The notes: generated from the letters alone by a model not told the origin. Counted from the stretch's first letter, positions 1-5,814 are shown. The stretch is 6,295 nt of DNA from Methanobacterium sp. UBA8 (GCA_002509665.1 DADN01000289.1:12854-19148), one strand, 5' to 3'. Numbers and translations: made by a program.

Positions 1-1
1 T

Positions 2-44
2 CATGATATTCCCCTGAATAATTTTCTTTCTGAGTATTTAAAAA
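2..44 (-). promoter_or_regulatory. Possible start signals of a leftward gene leaving the window
   Basis: On the minus strand an ATG lies at 4-2. It is preceded by AGGGGA at about 15-10, which would be a well-spaced Shine-Dalgarno site, and by an A/T-rich TTTAAATA-like box at about 35-44. Together these could be the promoter, ribosome-binding site and first codon of a gene transcribed to the left, divergent from the gene that starts at 246. Only four bases of the supposed coding region lie in the window, so the product cannot be named and the gene itself is unproven. Confidence 0.3.
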
Positions 45-158
45 GCTGTCGAAAAATCTTCGATTTTCGCATGCTGTGCATTTTCTAAAATTTTTCATTT
101 GGAAACATTTCGGAGCAACAAACACCTTGTGTTTATCAGCTGTCGAAATGTTTCCAAA
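44..158. repeat. Small cluster of hairpin repeats
   Basis: The cluster holds three related elements. The first is a hairpin at 50-69: CGAAAAATC, loop TTC, GATTTTCG. The second is a perfect 15-base inverted repeat, TTTGGAAACATTTCG (98-112) against CGAAATGTTTCCAAA (144-158). The third is a hairpin nested inside it at 120-134, AAACAC, loop CTT, GTGTTT. An exact 11-base direct repeat AGCTGTCGAAA occurs at 44-54 and 138-148. Bases 62-86 match 1988-2012 of the large array downstream at 21 of 25 positions, so the two clusters appear related. The cluster lies upstream of the gene at 246. It could be a degenerate copy of a dispersed extragenic repeat or part of a structured leader or terminator; the sequence does not decide between these. 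Confidence 0.8.
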
Positions 159-176
159 AAGTGTTTCAAAAGTTCT

Positions 177-206
177 GGAAAAAATATAATTACAAAATTT
201 AATATA
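177..206 (+). promoter_or_regulatory. Candidate promoter of the PP-loop-like gene
   Basis: A purine-rich stretch (GGAAAAAA) runs into TATAAT at about 177-190, which resembles an archaeal BRE plus TATA box. A second A/T box, TTTAATATA, lies at about 198-206. Either would place the transcription start roughly at 210-230, after the hairpin cluster and shortly before the ribosome-binding site AAGGAGA (234-240). The region is A/T-rich throughout, so the exact box is uncertain. Confidence 0.35.
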
Positions 207-245
207 ACTTAAAATTGATACGATTCTTTTAAAAAGGAGAAAACG

Positions 246-914
246 ATGACAAGGGAATTGGTGAAATTTTTACAGAAAATCGGTGTTGATACCCGATTTG
301 TCAGTATCACAGAAGACAAAGTATACATAAACAATTTAAAATTTTCAAGATTTTCAAGGAAGAAAGAAGAGCTATTTAAAAAAAGTTTTCCCAAAGTAGA
401 TGTAATCCGGTCTAAAATCTTCCAGAAAATTTGTATGAGGGCTTCAAGGAATCTTGCACATTGTATCCTCCCTAAAGAGAAAATATTCTTAATTAAAGAT
501 GATGATCCATGTAGCTCTGCCCTTTATGTAATTTTAGAACCTTATCAAAGGAAATACGGCATTGAAATCATTTTTGGCAGGAGTAAAAATGAAGCAGAAA
601 ATCTAAACATCGATTCTATAGCATTACCCGTCACATTAGATGATGAATCCCAAAATATCATTCAATTAATGATAGATGGTGAAAAAATAGAATTATTAAG
701 TTCAAAGGAAAGTTACAATGATAAGAAACTGATTTATCCTTTAATAAACGTTCCAAAGTCATGGATATATTCCTGGACTCAAAATAAATTAGATAATGAT
801 CTAAATCAGAATTATGAATCCGCTGAAGACCTGTTGAAATTTTTAGAAAGTTTAGTCCCCAATGTCAGGGAAAACCTTTTAAAATCAGCGTTATTTATAT
901 CTAACGAATGTTAA
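246..914 (+). CDS. Degenerate PP-loop ATPase-like protein (TtcA/Ncs6/TilS type), 222 aa
   Basis: The ATG at 246 follows a strong Shine-Dalgarno AAGGAGA (234-240) at good spacing. Residues 80-111 look like the first strand, loop and helix of a PP-loop nucleotide-binding fold: a hydrophobic strand, then D-D-D-P-C-S (85-90) where the family has S-G-G-X-D-S, then a helix (ALYVILEPY) and a second strand ending IEIIFG. Residues 124-139 (SIALPVTLDDESQNII) match the position of the family's G-H-N-L-D-D-E-A block and keep LDDE (131-134). PLINVP (165-170) resembles the later PLR-x-VP block. Family members sulfurate or lysidinylate tRNA through an adenylated intermediate. Here the pyrophosphate-binding loop is replaced and no CXXC pairs are visible, so catalysis in the usual way is doubtful. 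It is also shorter than typical TtcA/Ncs6 proteins, and the first 75 residues are not recognised. The 3' end lies 15 bases from the convergent regulator gene. The fold assignment comes from pattern similarity; the function is unknown. Confidence 0.55.
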   Translation: MTRELVKFLQKIGVDTRFVSITEDKVYINNLKFSRFSRKKEELFKKSFPKVDVIRSKIFQKICMRASRNLAHCILPKEKIFLIKDDDPCSSALYVILEPYQRKYGIEIIFGRSKNEAENLNIDSIALPVTLDDESQNIIQLMIDGEKIELLSSKESYNDKKLIYPLINVPKSWIYSWTQNKLDNDLNQNYESAEDLLKFLESLVPNVRENLLKSALFISNEC

Positions 915-932
915 ATCATTTAAAAGTCGTTA
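902..932. terminator. Nested palindrome at convergent gene ends
   Basis: TAACGA (902-907) pairs with TCGTTA (927-932), and inside it TTAAAT (911-916) pairs with ATTTAA (918-923). This gives a symmetrical two-part stem that contains the stop codons of both convergent genes. Its placement in the 15-base gap and on both stops suggests a shared, bidirectional transcription end. Archaeal termination depends mostly on T-rich tracts, and none is strong here, so the role is inferred from position and symmetry. Confidence 0.4.
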
Positions 933-1685
933 TTCATCCCCTAAAACCATATGAATCTCGCTCAACATTACCAATAATTTGTATCCTTTTTCAGTAAGCA
1001 TGTAATCTCCTCTTTCATGGCGCTGGAGAATCATATCCTTGTCAAGCAGTTTTTGAAGGTGGAAAAGTAAGTTACCTCCCCTAAGACCTGTAAGTTCAGA
1101 GAGTGATGAAAATGTTTTTGTTTCATTTGACATTGATTTTAAAATTTGAAGCCTCTGCTTATTGGATAATGGTTCAAGAACATCTTTAACTATTGATTCT
1201 TCGCAAATTGAAGATATACATTGTTTTTTCTCATTACTGGAGCTGTAAATTCGAAGCGAACGCATTAAGTTTACCTGTTTTTCAAAAAGATCATTCACTT
1301 CAAAGAAACATGTGTCACATTTTTCATAAGATGTTCTTTCTCTTATTTCGTCCAGTTTAGCTTTATTTTGAATTATAGAATCTTCATGCACGCTGTCATC
1401 TGCAATAAGGCTTGTATTATCATGCAGCAAATCTGTAAACACTTGTTTACATTTATCACGCATGTTACAATTATCTACCATACCCTTTTCAAGACTTTTT
1501 TCAACATCATGAGTCACATATCCCATAATCGCGTTTAAAACGTCTTTTTTAGAGTTTGCAAGGACTAAATCAAAATACTGCTGATTAGTGTTTTCCATAA
1601 GGTTTTTAATATCCTTATGCATGGTTGCCAGCTTTGCCTTTATCTCGGTCATTTCCTTGTTGTAACTTTCAGCCTCATTTAACAT
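930..1685 (-). CDS. Winged helix-turn-helix transcriptional regulator with cysteine-bearing N-terminal domain, 251 aa
   Basis: Residues about 165-246 form an ArsR/MarR-type winged helix: LEPLSNKQRLQILKSM is the opening helix, SSLSELTGL plus GGNLLFHLQKLLDKDMI is the helix-turn-helix, and the wing is RHERGDYMLTEKG. This part would bind DNA as a dimer. The N-terminal half (1-160) is mostly helical, with a probable coiled stretch near 5-35, and is not a domain I can name. It holds cysteines at 73, 79, 123, 126, 156 and 161, including a C-X2-C pair. These could form a metal, iron-sulfur or thiol-switch sensor, but that is inference. No convincing Shine-Dalgarno precedes the ATG at 1685, whereas TTTATTATAA lies about 23-32 bases upstream, so a leaderless transcript is likely. 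It may control the divergent flavoprotein gene or itself; no target is shown directly. Confidence 0.8.
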   Translation of the reverse strand: MLNEAESYNKEMTEIKAKLATMHKDIKNLMENTNQQYFDLVLANSKKDVLNAIMGYVTHDVEKSLEKGMVDNCNMRDKCKQVFTDLLHDNTSLIADDSVHEDSIIQNKAKLDEIRERTSYEKCDTCFFEVNDLFEKQVNLMRSLRIYSSSNEKKQCISSICEESIVKDVLEPLSNKQRLQILKSMSNETKTFSSLSELTGLRGGNLLFHLQKLLDKDMILQRHERGDYMLTEKGYKLLVMLSEIHMVLGDE

Positions 1686-1835
1686 TGAAATAAAATTATA
1701 TAGCTCATTATAATAAAGGTTTCTATCAAGACTCCCAAAGTTAGTTTAATGTATCAAAATGTAGTAAGTACATTTCTATAACGGTTAAGTATATACTGCT
1801 AATACAGTAATAGAAAACCAGTGAATAAAAATTAA
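1686..1835. promoter_or_regulatory. Divergent promoter region between regulator and flavoprotein genes
   Basis: Leftward, the box read TTTATTATAA on the minus strand (1717-1708) is correctly placed for a leaderless start of the regulator at 1685. Rightward, the palindromic AGTATATACT (1788-1797) is a good TATA box that would start a transcript near 1815-1825. That transcript would carry the whole hairpin array as its 5' leader. Between the two boxes lies an inverted repeat, AAATGTA N5 TACATTT (1757-1775). It is a plausible operator for a winged-helix dimer, possibly the neighbouring regulator. All boxes are read by eye. Confidence 0.45.
1757..1775. promoter_or_regulatory. Candidate operator, 7-5-7 inverted repeat
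   Basis: AAATGTA (1757-1763) and TACATTT (1769-1775) are exact reverse complements separated by five bases, in the divergent promoter region next to a winged-helix regulator gene. The size and symmetry fit a dimeric ArsR/MarR-like binding site. In A/T-rich DNA such a repeat can also arise by chance. Confidence 0.35.
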
Positions 1836-2190
1836 AAGGTTGAAGGAAATGTTAGCAAAATCAGAGGATTTTGCTACAGCGAAAAACTTTGTTTTTTGCA
1901 TGCTATCGAAATCTAAGATTTCGATGCTCTCAAACACTCCGTGTTTGGAGCCACGAAACTACGTTTCGTATGGCACCGAAAATCGTAGATTTTCGAGTGC
2001 TATGCATTTCCTGAACCCTTGAAATCTGTCAAAATTTTAATTTTGACGCATCGAAAATTCATAGAATTTTCGAATGCTCTGATTTCAGTGCCCCGAACAC
2101 TTCGTGTTCGAGGGCCACAAAAAATTGAAACTTGCAAAACTTAAGTTTTGCGTCCCAAAAAAATCAAAGATTTTTTTGAGGAATTTTTTG
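1836..2190. repeat. Array of eleven hairpins with long-range closing stems
   Basis: Hairpin cores lie at 1853-1876, 1879-1899, 1905-1925, 1931-1947, 1953-1969, 1977-1995, 2028-2047, 2052-2072, 2094-2110, 2134-2151 and 2157-2177. Stems are 7-10 bp with mostly 3-base loops, and the sequences differ between hairpins. Six (from 1926, 1950, 1973, 2048, 2090 and 2154) have an extra outer clamp such as GCAC/GTGC or GCAT/ATGC, usually separated from the core by a single bulged base, most often an A on the 3' side. Complementary segments group them: GGAAATG (1845-1851) with CATTTCC (2005-2011); TGAAATC (2020-2026) with GATTTCA (2081-2087); CAAAAAATT (2118-2126) with AATTTTTTG (2182-2190). The array ends directly before the ribosome-binding site of the gene at 2203. 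The short reading frame through the first half is an accident of the repeats. It may be a dispersed extragenic element, a structured mRNA leader or a non-coding RNA. Confidence 0.85.
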
Positions 2191-2192
2191 AA

Positions 2193-2198
2193 GGTGAT
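2193..2198 (+). promoter_or_regulatory. Ribosome-binding site GGTGAT of the flavoprotein gene
   Basis: GGTGAT matches the complement of the archaeal 16S rRNA 3' end. It lies five bases from the ATG at 2203 if GGTGA is taken as the core, which favours 2203 over the second in-frame ATG at 2209. The last closing stem of the hairpin array ends at 2190, three bases before it, so folding of the leader could affect access to this site. Confidence 0.7.
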
Positions 2199-2202
2199 TT
2201 AG

Positions 2203-2601
2203 ATGGTAATGACAGAAGAAATGATGGACGCTATAGAAAAAGACAACTTAGTTTTCCTTGCAACTGCAACTACAGATGGAACTCCTAATGTTGTTCCAAT
2301 TGGATTTGCAAAGCCAATGGATAATAAGACAATACTGATTGTGGATAACTACATGAATAAAACCCATAAAAACCTTGAAAATAACCCAAATGCAAGTTTA
2401 GTACTAAGAGATGCTTCAGCATGCCCTTACCAGTTTAAGGGAACTGTTGAAATAATTGAAGAAGGCAAATATTTCGATGAAGCAGTTGACTGGGCAAAAA
2501 GTGTGATGAGCCAGCTTGCACCAAAAGCAGCGATCTTATTAAAAGTAGATGAAATTTATTCTATTCAACCCGGCCCAGACGCAGGTAAAAAAGTAGATTA
2601 A
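2203..2601 (+). CDS. Pyridoxamine 5'-phosphate oxidase-like FMN-binding split-barrel protein, 132 aa
   Basis: This is a short single-domain protein of the putative PNPOx/FMN-binding split-barrel family. Residues 16-37 (LVFLATATTDGTPNVVPIGFAK) are the first two barrel strands with the usual DG-x-P-x-V-x-P turn. TILIVDNYMNKTHKNLENNP (43-62) holds the strand, then the K-T-x-x-N-L segment (53-58) that normally contacts the FMN phosphate. NASLVL (63-68) and FKGTVEII (78-85) are further strands, and residues 89-104 form the helix typical of the family. It resembles the small dimeric FMN-binding protein described from Desulfovibrio more than true PNPOx enzymes, so a redox or flavin-binding role in the cytoplasm is likelier than vitamin B6 synthesis. 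The substrate is unknown. The start at 2203 is supported by GGTGAT. It converges with rfcL, and its leader would contain the hairpin array. Confidence 0.8.
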   Translation: MVMTEEMMDAIEKDNLVFLATATTDGTPNVVPIGFAKPMDNKTILIVDNYMNKTHKNLENNPNASLVLRDASACPYQFKGTVEIIEEGKYFDEAVDWAKSVMSQLAPKAAILLKVDEIYSIQPGPDAGKKVD

Positions 2602-2624
2602 GAACATTTACGTTCTTAATTTTC
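2598..2624. terminator. Hairpin between convergent flavoprotein and rfcL genes
   Basis: TTAAGAAC (2598-2605) and GTTCTTAA (2612-2619) form an exact 8-bp stem that begins in the stop codon region of the flavoprotein gene. TTTT and further T-rich sequence to about 2636 follow on the plus strand. On the minus strand a run of six T lies a little downstream of the same stem. It is probably a shared terminator for both genes. Confidence 0.6.
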
Positions 2625-2643
2625 ATTTTACACTTTAAATTAA

Positions 2644-4110
2644 TCATTTGAAACTGAAAAGTGAAACCTGTTTTTCCTTACTTCCGCCAGCGTCCTCTTT
2701 CTTTTTAGGTTCTTCATCTGAAGATGCTTTTTTAGATCTTTTAGATGATTTAGTGCTCTTTTTTGAATCATTACTTGAACTGGATTTTTTAACCTTTTTC
2801 TGTGTTTTTAAAGTTTCATTATCTGCTTTAACTTCTTCATGAATGCTCTTAGATTTTGAAGTTTTAGTGCTCTTTTTAGATTTAACTTCTTTAGGAGGTT
2901 TTACCTTCCTTGATCTAAAAACTTTTACTTCATCATCTTCAAGTCCAAAGTAAGTCATCATGTTGTAAGCTATATCATTATCCTGAAACATGATTTCAAA
3001 ATAGGGGAACTGTGAAATTGCAACTTTTTTAGAGGTATGAAGCTTTTCTGCAATTTTTTCTGCCACTTTATTCTGTAAATCTCTCTTACTTCGGTTTTTA
3101 GAAAGTATGGTATAAACAGATGAATTTGTATACCTTGCAAATTTTTTATAGGTCTCGTCTTTAGAAAGTGCCACACCCACACTCATTAACTCATATGCAT
3201 ACTTCCAGTAGGTATAAGCACGTGTTGAAAAAGCCCTTCCAAGATAAATATCGGCCTGAGAAATCATTTCATAAGCCTTTTCTATCTCATCTTTCTTTTC
3301 ATACTCACGTGGAATATTTTCTGTGACCATTTCAAGTAAAAGTGAAGGATCTGCTTCAACCTGCCGCATGGCTCCTTTAATATTAGCCGGAGTTTTACTT
3401 TTTAAGATGGTCCTTACAGCATCAAAGACATTAGATCTTCCGTCTTTTGGAGCTACAAGATCAAGATCTTCGGATGTGATTTTTTCCTCGCCTTTTGCCA
3501 TTATCTCCAGATCATTTATAGCAGACCTTAAATCACCATTAGATCTCTTTGCAAGGGTTCTTAGAACATGTTCTTCAAATTCTACCCCTTCTTTTACACA
3601 TACCTTCTTTAAAAGTGAAACTATTGAGTTTGTATGAACCTTCCTGAGGTTTATTACCTGGCATTTATTTTTAAAGCTCTTAATTCTATTACTGTAAGGG
3701 TCATTAGCCATCATCACTATTGGCTGAATTGTATCCTTTAGTATTTTGTTAATTGCCCTTGATCCACCTCTGTCATCATTACCGTGAAGTCCATCAACTT
3801 CGTCCAGAATTATCAGCTTCAACCGGTTGCCAAACAAGGTCATTGAAGAGGAGGCTTCACCTACAACTCCCATAATAGCATCATATGACCTTTTATCACT
3901 GGCATTTAATTCAACTGAATCAGAAAATTCACCCGCAATTAGCCCCGCAAACGTAGTTTTACCAGTGCCCGGAGGGCCTATAAGAAAGAGGCATTTTTGA
4001 GGATTGCCGTTTTTCCATTCCTCTGTCCATTCAAGGATTTCTTTTTTCGCTTTTATATTCCCAAGAACATCATCAAAGTTCTTTGGCCTATATTTTTCTG
4101 TCCACAACAT
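2644..4110 (-). CDS. rfcL: Replication factor C large subunit, 488 aa
   Basis: This is the large subunit of the archaeal clamp loader, which with RfcS opens PCNA and loads it on primed DNA using ATP. The RFC box opens the protein (LWTEKYRPK, 2-10). Walker A is GPPGTGKT (45-52), Walker B is LIILDEVD (99-106), sensor 1 is around MMANDPY (133-139), and sensor 2 is GDLRSAIND (192-200). Where small subunits have the S-R-C arginine finger, this protein reads N-K-C (148-150), as expected of a large subunit. Residues about 225-390 form the collar domain. Residues about 400-480 are a low-complexity Lys/Ser tail, probably disordered. The chain ends in QVSLFSF (481-487), a PCNA-interacting (PIP) peptide. 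Total length is close to that of known archaeal RfcL. The start is preceded by a purine-rich GAGGAAAGG. It lies 72 bases downstream of rfcS, so the two are likely cotranscribed. Confidence 0.97.
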   Translation of the reverse strand: MLWTEKYRPKNFDDVLGNIKAKKEILEWTEEWKNGNPQKCLFLIGPPGTGKTTFAGLIAGEFSDSVELNASDKRSYDAIMGVVGEASSSMTLFGNRLKLIILDEVDGLHGNDDRGGSRAINKILKDTIQPIVMMANDPYSNRIKSFKNKCQVINLRKVHTNSIVSLLKKVCVKEGVEFEEHVLRTLAKRSNGDLRSAINDLEIMAKGEEKITSEDLDLVAPKDGRSNVFDAVRTILKSKTPANIKGAMRQVEADPSLLLEMVTENIPREYEKKDEIEKAYEMISQADIYLGRAFSTRAYTYWKYAYELMSVGVALSKDETYKKFARYTNSSVYTILSKNRSKRDLQNKVAEKIAEKLHTSKKVAISQFPYFEIMFQDNDIAYNMMTYFGLEDDEVKVFRSRKVKPPKEVKSKKSTKTSKSKSIHEEVKADNETLKTQKKVKKSSSSNDSKKSTKSSKRSKKASSDEEPKKKEDAGGSKEKQVSLFSFK

Positions 4111-4182
4111 CTTCTGCCTTTCCTCTAAATTACCATTTTACTGCTATCAGATAGCTTTATCTTTTAAATTCTCAAATTTAAT
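4111..4182 (-). other. rfcS-rfcL spacer
   Basis: The 72 A/T-rich bases between the two clamp-loader genes hold the rfcL ribosome-binding site (GAGGAAAGG on the minus strand, about 4125-4117) and a small palindrome, GCTATC A GATAGC (4143-4155). With a one-base centre the palindrome cannot form a tight RNA hairpin as it stands. I see no clear terminator, which fits cotranscription. Confidence 0.5.
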
Positions 4183-5142
4183 CTAATTTCCTTTTAATAA
4201 AAACTTGGTAAGGAGTGCTTCAAGCTGAATCCTTGGATTGGATCCTTCCCTTATCCTGTAATCATATTCGCCAATACTTTGAATCAAATCCATGTATACA
4301 TCTTCTTCAATCAGGTTTTCCATGGACATACGTGATATTTCCTGATAAATTTGAGTTATCATGTCTTCCCCACTTGTACCCTGAACAACCATTACTTCTC
4401 TTAAAAGGTCCCTTGCACTTAAAAAGTCCCCATTTAAAGCTTTATTAACTATTTTCCGCACGTCTTGAGGTTTTGCTTTTGAGACAATTTCATGGATGCT
4501 GTCATCTGTAATTTCGTCAGTGGTGGATGCAGATGCCTGAAGTATATTTACTGCCTTCCTTAAGTCTCCTTCTGCAAAATAAACAATGCTTTCAACAGCA
4601 CCCCTTGTAATATTAAGATTTTCAGCTTCTGCTATTTTTTCAAGTCTTCCAATGATTTGAGTTCCTTTAACAGGGGCAAATCTAAATATTGCACACCTTG
4701 ACTGTATTGGATCTATTATCTTTGAAGAGTAGTTACATGAAAGTACGAACGATGCTGTTTTTGTGTACATCTCCATTTCACGCCTTAGAGCATGTTGAGC
4801 ATCTTTGGTCATATTATCTACTTCATCAAGGAACACTATTCTAAATGGAGCCCCAACTGCTTTTAACCGGCAGAAATTCTTAATATTAGTTCTTACAGTA
4901 TCTATTCCCCTTGCATCAGATGCATTGAGTTCCAGGAAATTCTGTCTCCAGTATTCTCCCAAAATAGATTTTGCAAGTGCAATTGCAGTTGTTGTCTTCC
5001 CAACTCCTGCAGGTCCTGTAAACATTAAATTAGGCATGCTGTGTTCGTTGACATATCTTTTAAGTCTTTGAACAATATGATCTTGACCTACAACTTCGTC
5101 TAGAGTGCTTGGCCTATATTTTTCAACCCATGGTCCGTTCAT
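4183..5142 (-). CDS. rfcS: Replication factor C small subunit, 319 aa
   Basis: This is the small subunit of the clamp loader, an AAA+ ATPase; in archaea several copies combine with one RfcL. The RFC box is [16 protein letters not shown] (5-20). Walker A is GPAGVGKT (43-50), followed by [12 protein letters not shown] (70-81). Walker B is VFLDEVD (103-109), sensor 1 is LSCNYSSK (134-141), the S-R-C motif with the arginine finger is at 148-150, and sensor 2 is GDLRKAVN (192-199). The collar domain fills the remainder. Length fits the family (about 320), and there is no intein at Walker A, where some archaeal rfcS genes carry one. The ATG at 5142 follows GGTGAT on the minus strand (5152-5147), slightly close to the start. 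It is the first gene of a leftward rfcS-rfcL pair. Confidence 0.97.
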   Translation of the reverse strand: MNGPWVEKYRPSTLDEVVGQDHIVQRLKRYVNEHSMPNLMFTGPAGVGKTTTAIALAKSILGEYWRQNFLELNASDARGIDTVRTNIKNFCRLKAVGAPFRIVFLDEVDNMTKDAQHALRREMEMYTKTASFVLSCNYSSKIIDPIQSRCAIFRFAPVKGTQIIGRLEKIAEAENLNITRGAVESIVYFAEGDLRKAVNILQASASTTDEITDDSIHEIVSKAKPQDVRKIVNKALNGDFLSARDLLREVMVVQGTSGEDMITQIYQEISRMSMENLIEEDVYMDLIQSIGEYDYRIREGSNPRIQLEALLTKFLLKGN

Positions 5143-5445
5143 TTAATCACCGTTTGCTTTTGCGAGATTCATTCGCATTATTTTTCACTTATCAATTTAT
5201 GTAAAAATAAATTCGAGATACTTTGTATTCATATAAAATAGAAACAATGTCCATAGTTGACTTTGTAAATATTAGGTATAAAATTTACTGTTTATTAAAA
5301 ATGAGAAAAAATTCCTTAAATATGCTTTTAATATAATACTATCCCTTTAATAACTTATTTTACACCATTATTTAAGGATATTAATCACCAGTTATAATAT
5401 AGTTTTTAACAAGAATTTTATATTTCATTGAATATATCATAATTC
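5143..5445. promoter_or_regulatory. Divergent promoter region between rfcS and the cupredoxin gene
   Basis: These 303 very A/T-rich bases hold no gene that I can see. For rfcS, the minus-strand box TATTTTATAT (5240-5231) would give a leader of roughly 60-70 bases, in which TGCGA (5161-5165) and TCGCA (5173-5177) form a weak stem. For the rightward gene, TTTTATATTT (5417-5425, after the purine-rich AACAAGAA) sits about 21-29 bases before the ATG, and no Shine-Dalgarno is present, so a leaderless transcript is likely. Another TATA-like block at 5328-5337 could serve either direction. Box positions are by eye. Confidence 0.45.
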
Positions 5446-5814
5446 ATGACATATAAATATTACATCAAGATTGGGATTGCTGTAATTATATTAGGTGTAG
5501 TTATAACATCAGGTTGTACACAGAACCAACAGCAACCACAAAACACAACAAATACCAAAAATACTTCTTACAGCACAGTAACAATCCAAAACTTCACATA
5601 TGCCCCCAATACCCTTACCGTTAAAGCAGGGACAAATGTCACATGGATAAATCAAGATTCTGCAGTTCATGATGTAACGAGCGATTCAGGAACATTTTCA
5701 AGTCCAGATTTAAATAAAGGGGATAAATATACCTACAATTTTACTAAAACTGGGGAATACGCCTATCATTGTGTCGAACATCCATCAATGACAGGCAAAA
5801 TAATTGTTCAATAA
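5446..5814 (+). CDS. Type 1 (blue) copper lipoprotein, plastocyanin/amicyanin-like cupredoxin, 122 aa
   Basis: The N-terminus has a basic start (KYYIK), a hydrophobic stretch (9-20) and a lipobox I-T-S-G-C with Cys24 as the lipid-attached residue. The protein therefore should be exported and anchored outside the cell membrane. A Gln/Asn/Thr-rich linker (25-41) precedes one cupredoxin domain (44-122). The type 1 copper ligands are all present: His75 (AVHDV), Cys109, His112 and Met115 in the C-X2-H-X2-M loop (YHCVEHPSMTGKIIV). Spacing and loop resemble plastocyanin and amicyanin. Asn-X-Ser/Thr sequons (NTT, NTS, NVT, NFT) could be glycosylated. A role in extracellular electron transfer or copper binding is inferred; no redox partner gene is visible. 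The gene has no ribosome-binding site and is probably leaderless. It converges with the mntP-like gene. Confidence 0.93.
   Translation: MTYKYYIKIGIAVIILGVVITSGCTQNQQQPQNTTNTKNTSYSTVTIQNFTYAPNTLTVKAGTNVTWINQDSAVHDVTSDSGTFSSPDLNKGDKYTYNFTKTGEYAYHCVEHPSMTGKIIVQ

Noticed and set aside
1836..2020. Classic MITE or insertion sequence with terminal inverted repeats
   Set aside because: The ends of the first domain are imperfectly complementary (about 13 of 16 bases) but have no flanking duplication of their own, and no transposase is present. Only the weaker insertion hypothesis for the whole array is kept.
1840..2022. 60-residue open frame on the plus strand within the hairpin array
   Set aside because: It starts with TTG, has no ribosome-binding site, and its whole length is made of inverted repeats; the peptide shows no domain. 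The open frame is a by-product of the repeats.
1853..2177. CRISPR array
   Set aside because: The hairpins differ in sequence, are not separated by equal-length unique spacers, and there is no constant direct repeat. No cas gene is nearby.
2648..2842. Plus-strand open frame opposite the rfcL tail
   Set aside because: It is the antisense reading of the Lys/Ser-rich codons of rfcL, giving Leu/Phe/Ser-rich nonsense. Other frames opposite rfcL, rfcS and mntP were dismissed for the same reason.
4143..4155. GCTATC A GATAGC between rfcS and rfcL as a terminator or attenuator
   Set aside because: The one-base centre leaves only a short usable stem and there is no following T-run; at best it is a protein-binding site, possibly chance.
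4183..5142. Intein in rfcS
   Set aside because: Walker A through sensor 2 are continuous and the length is normal, so no intein is present.
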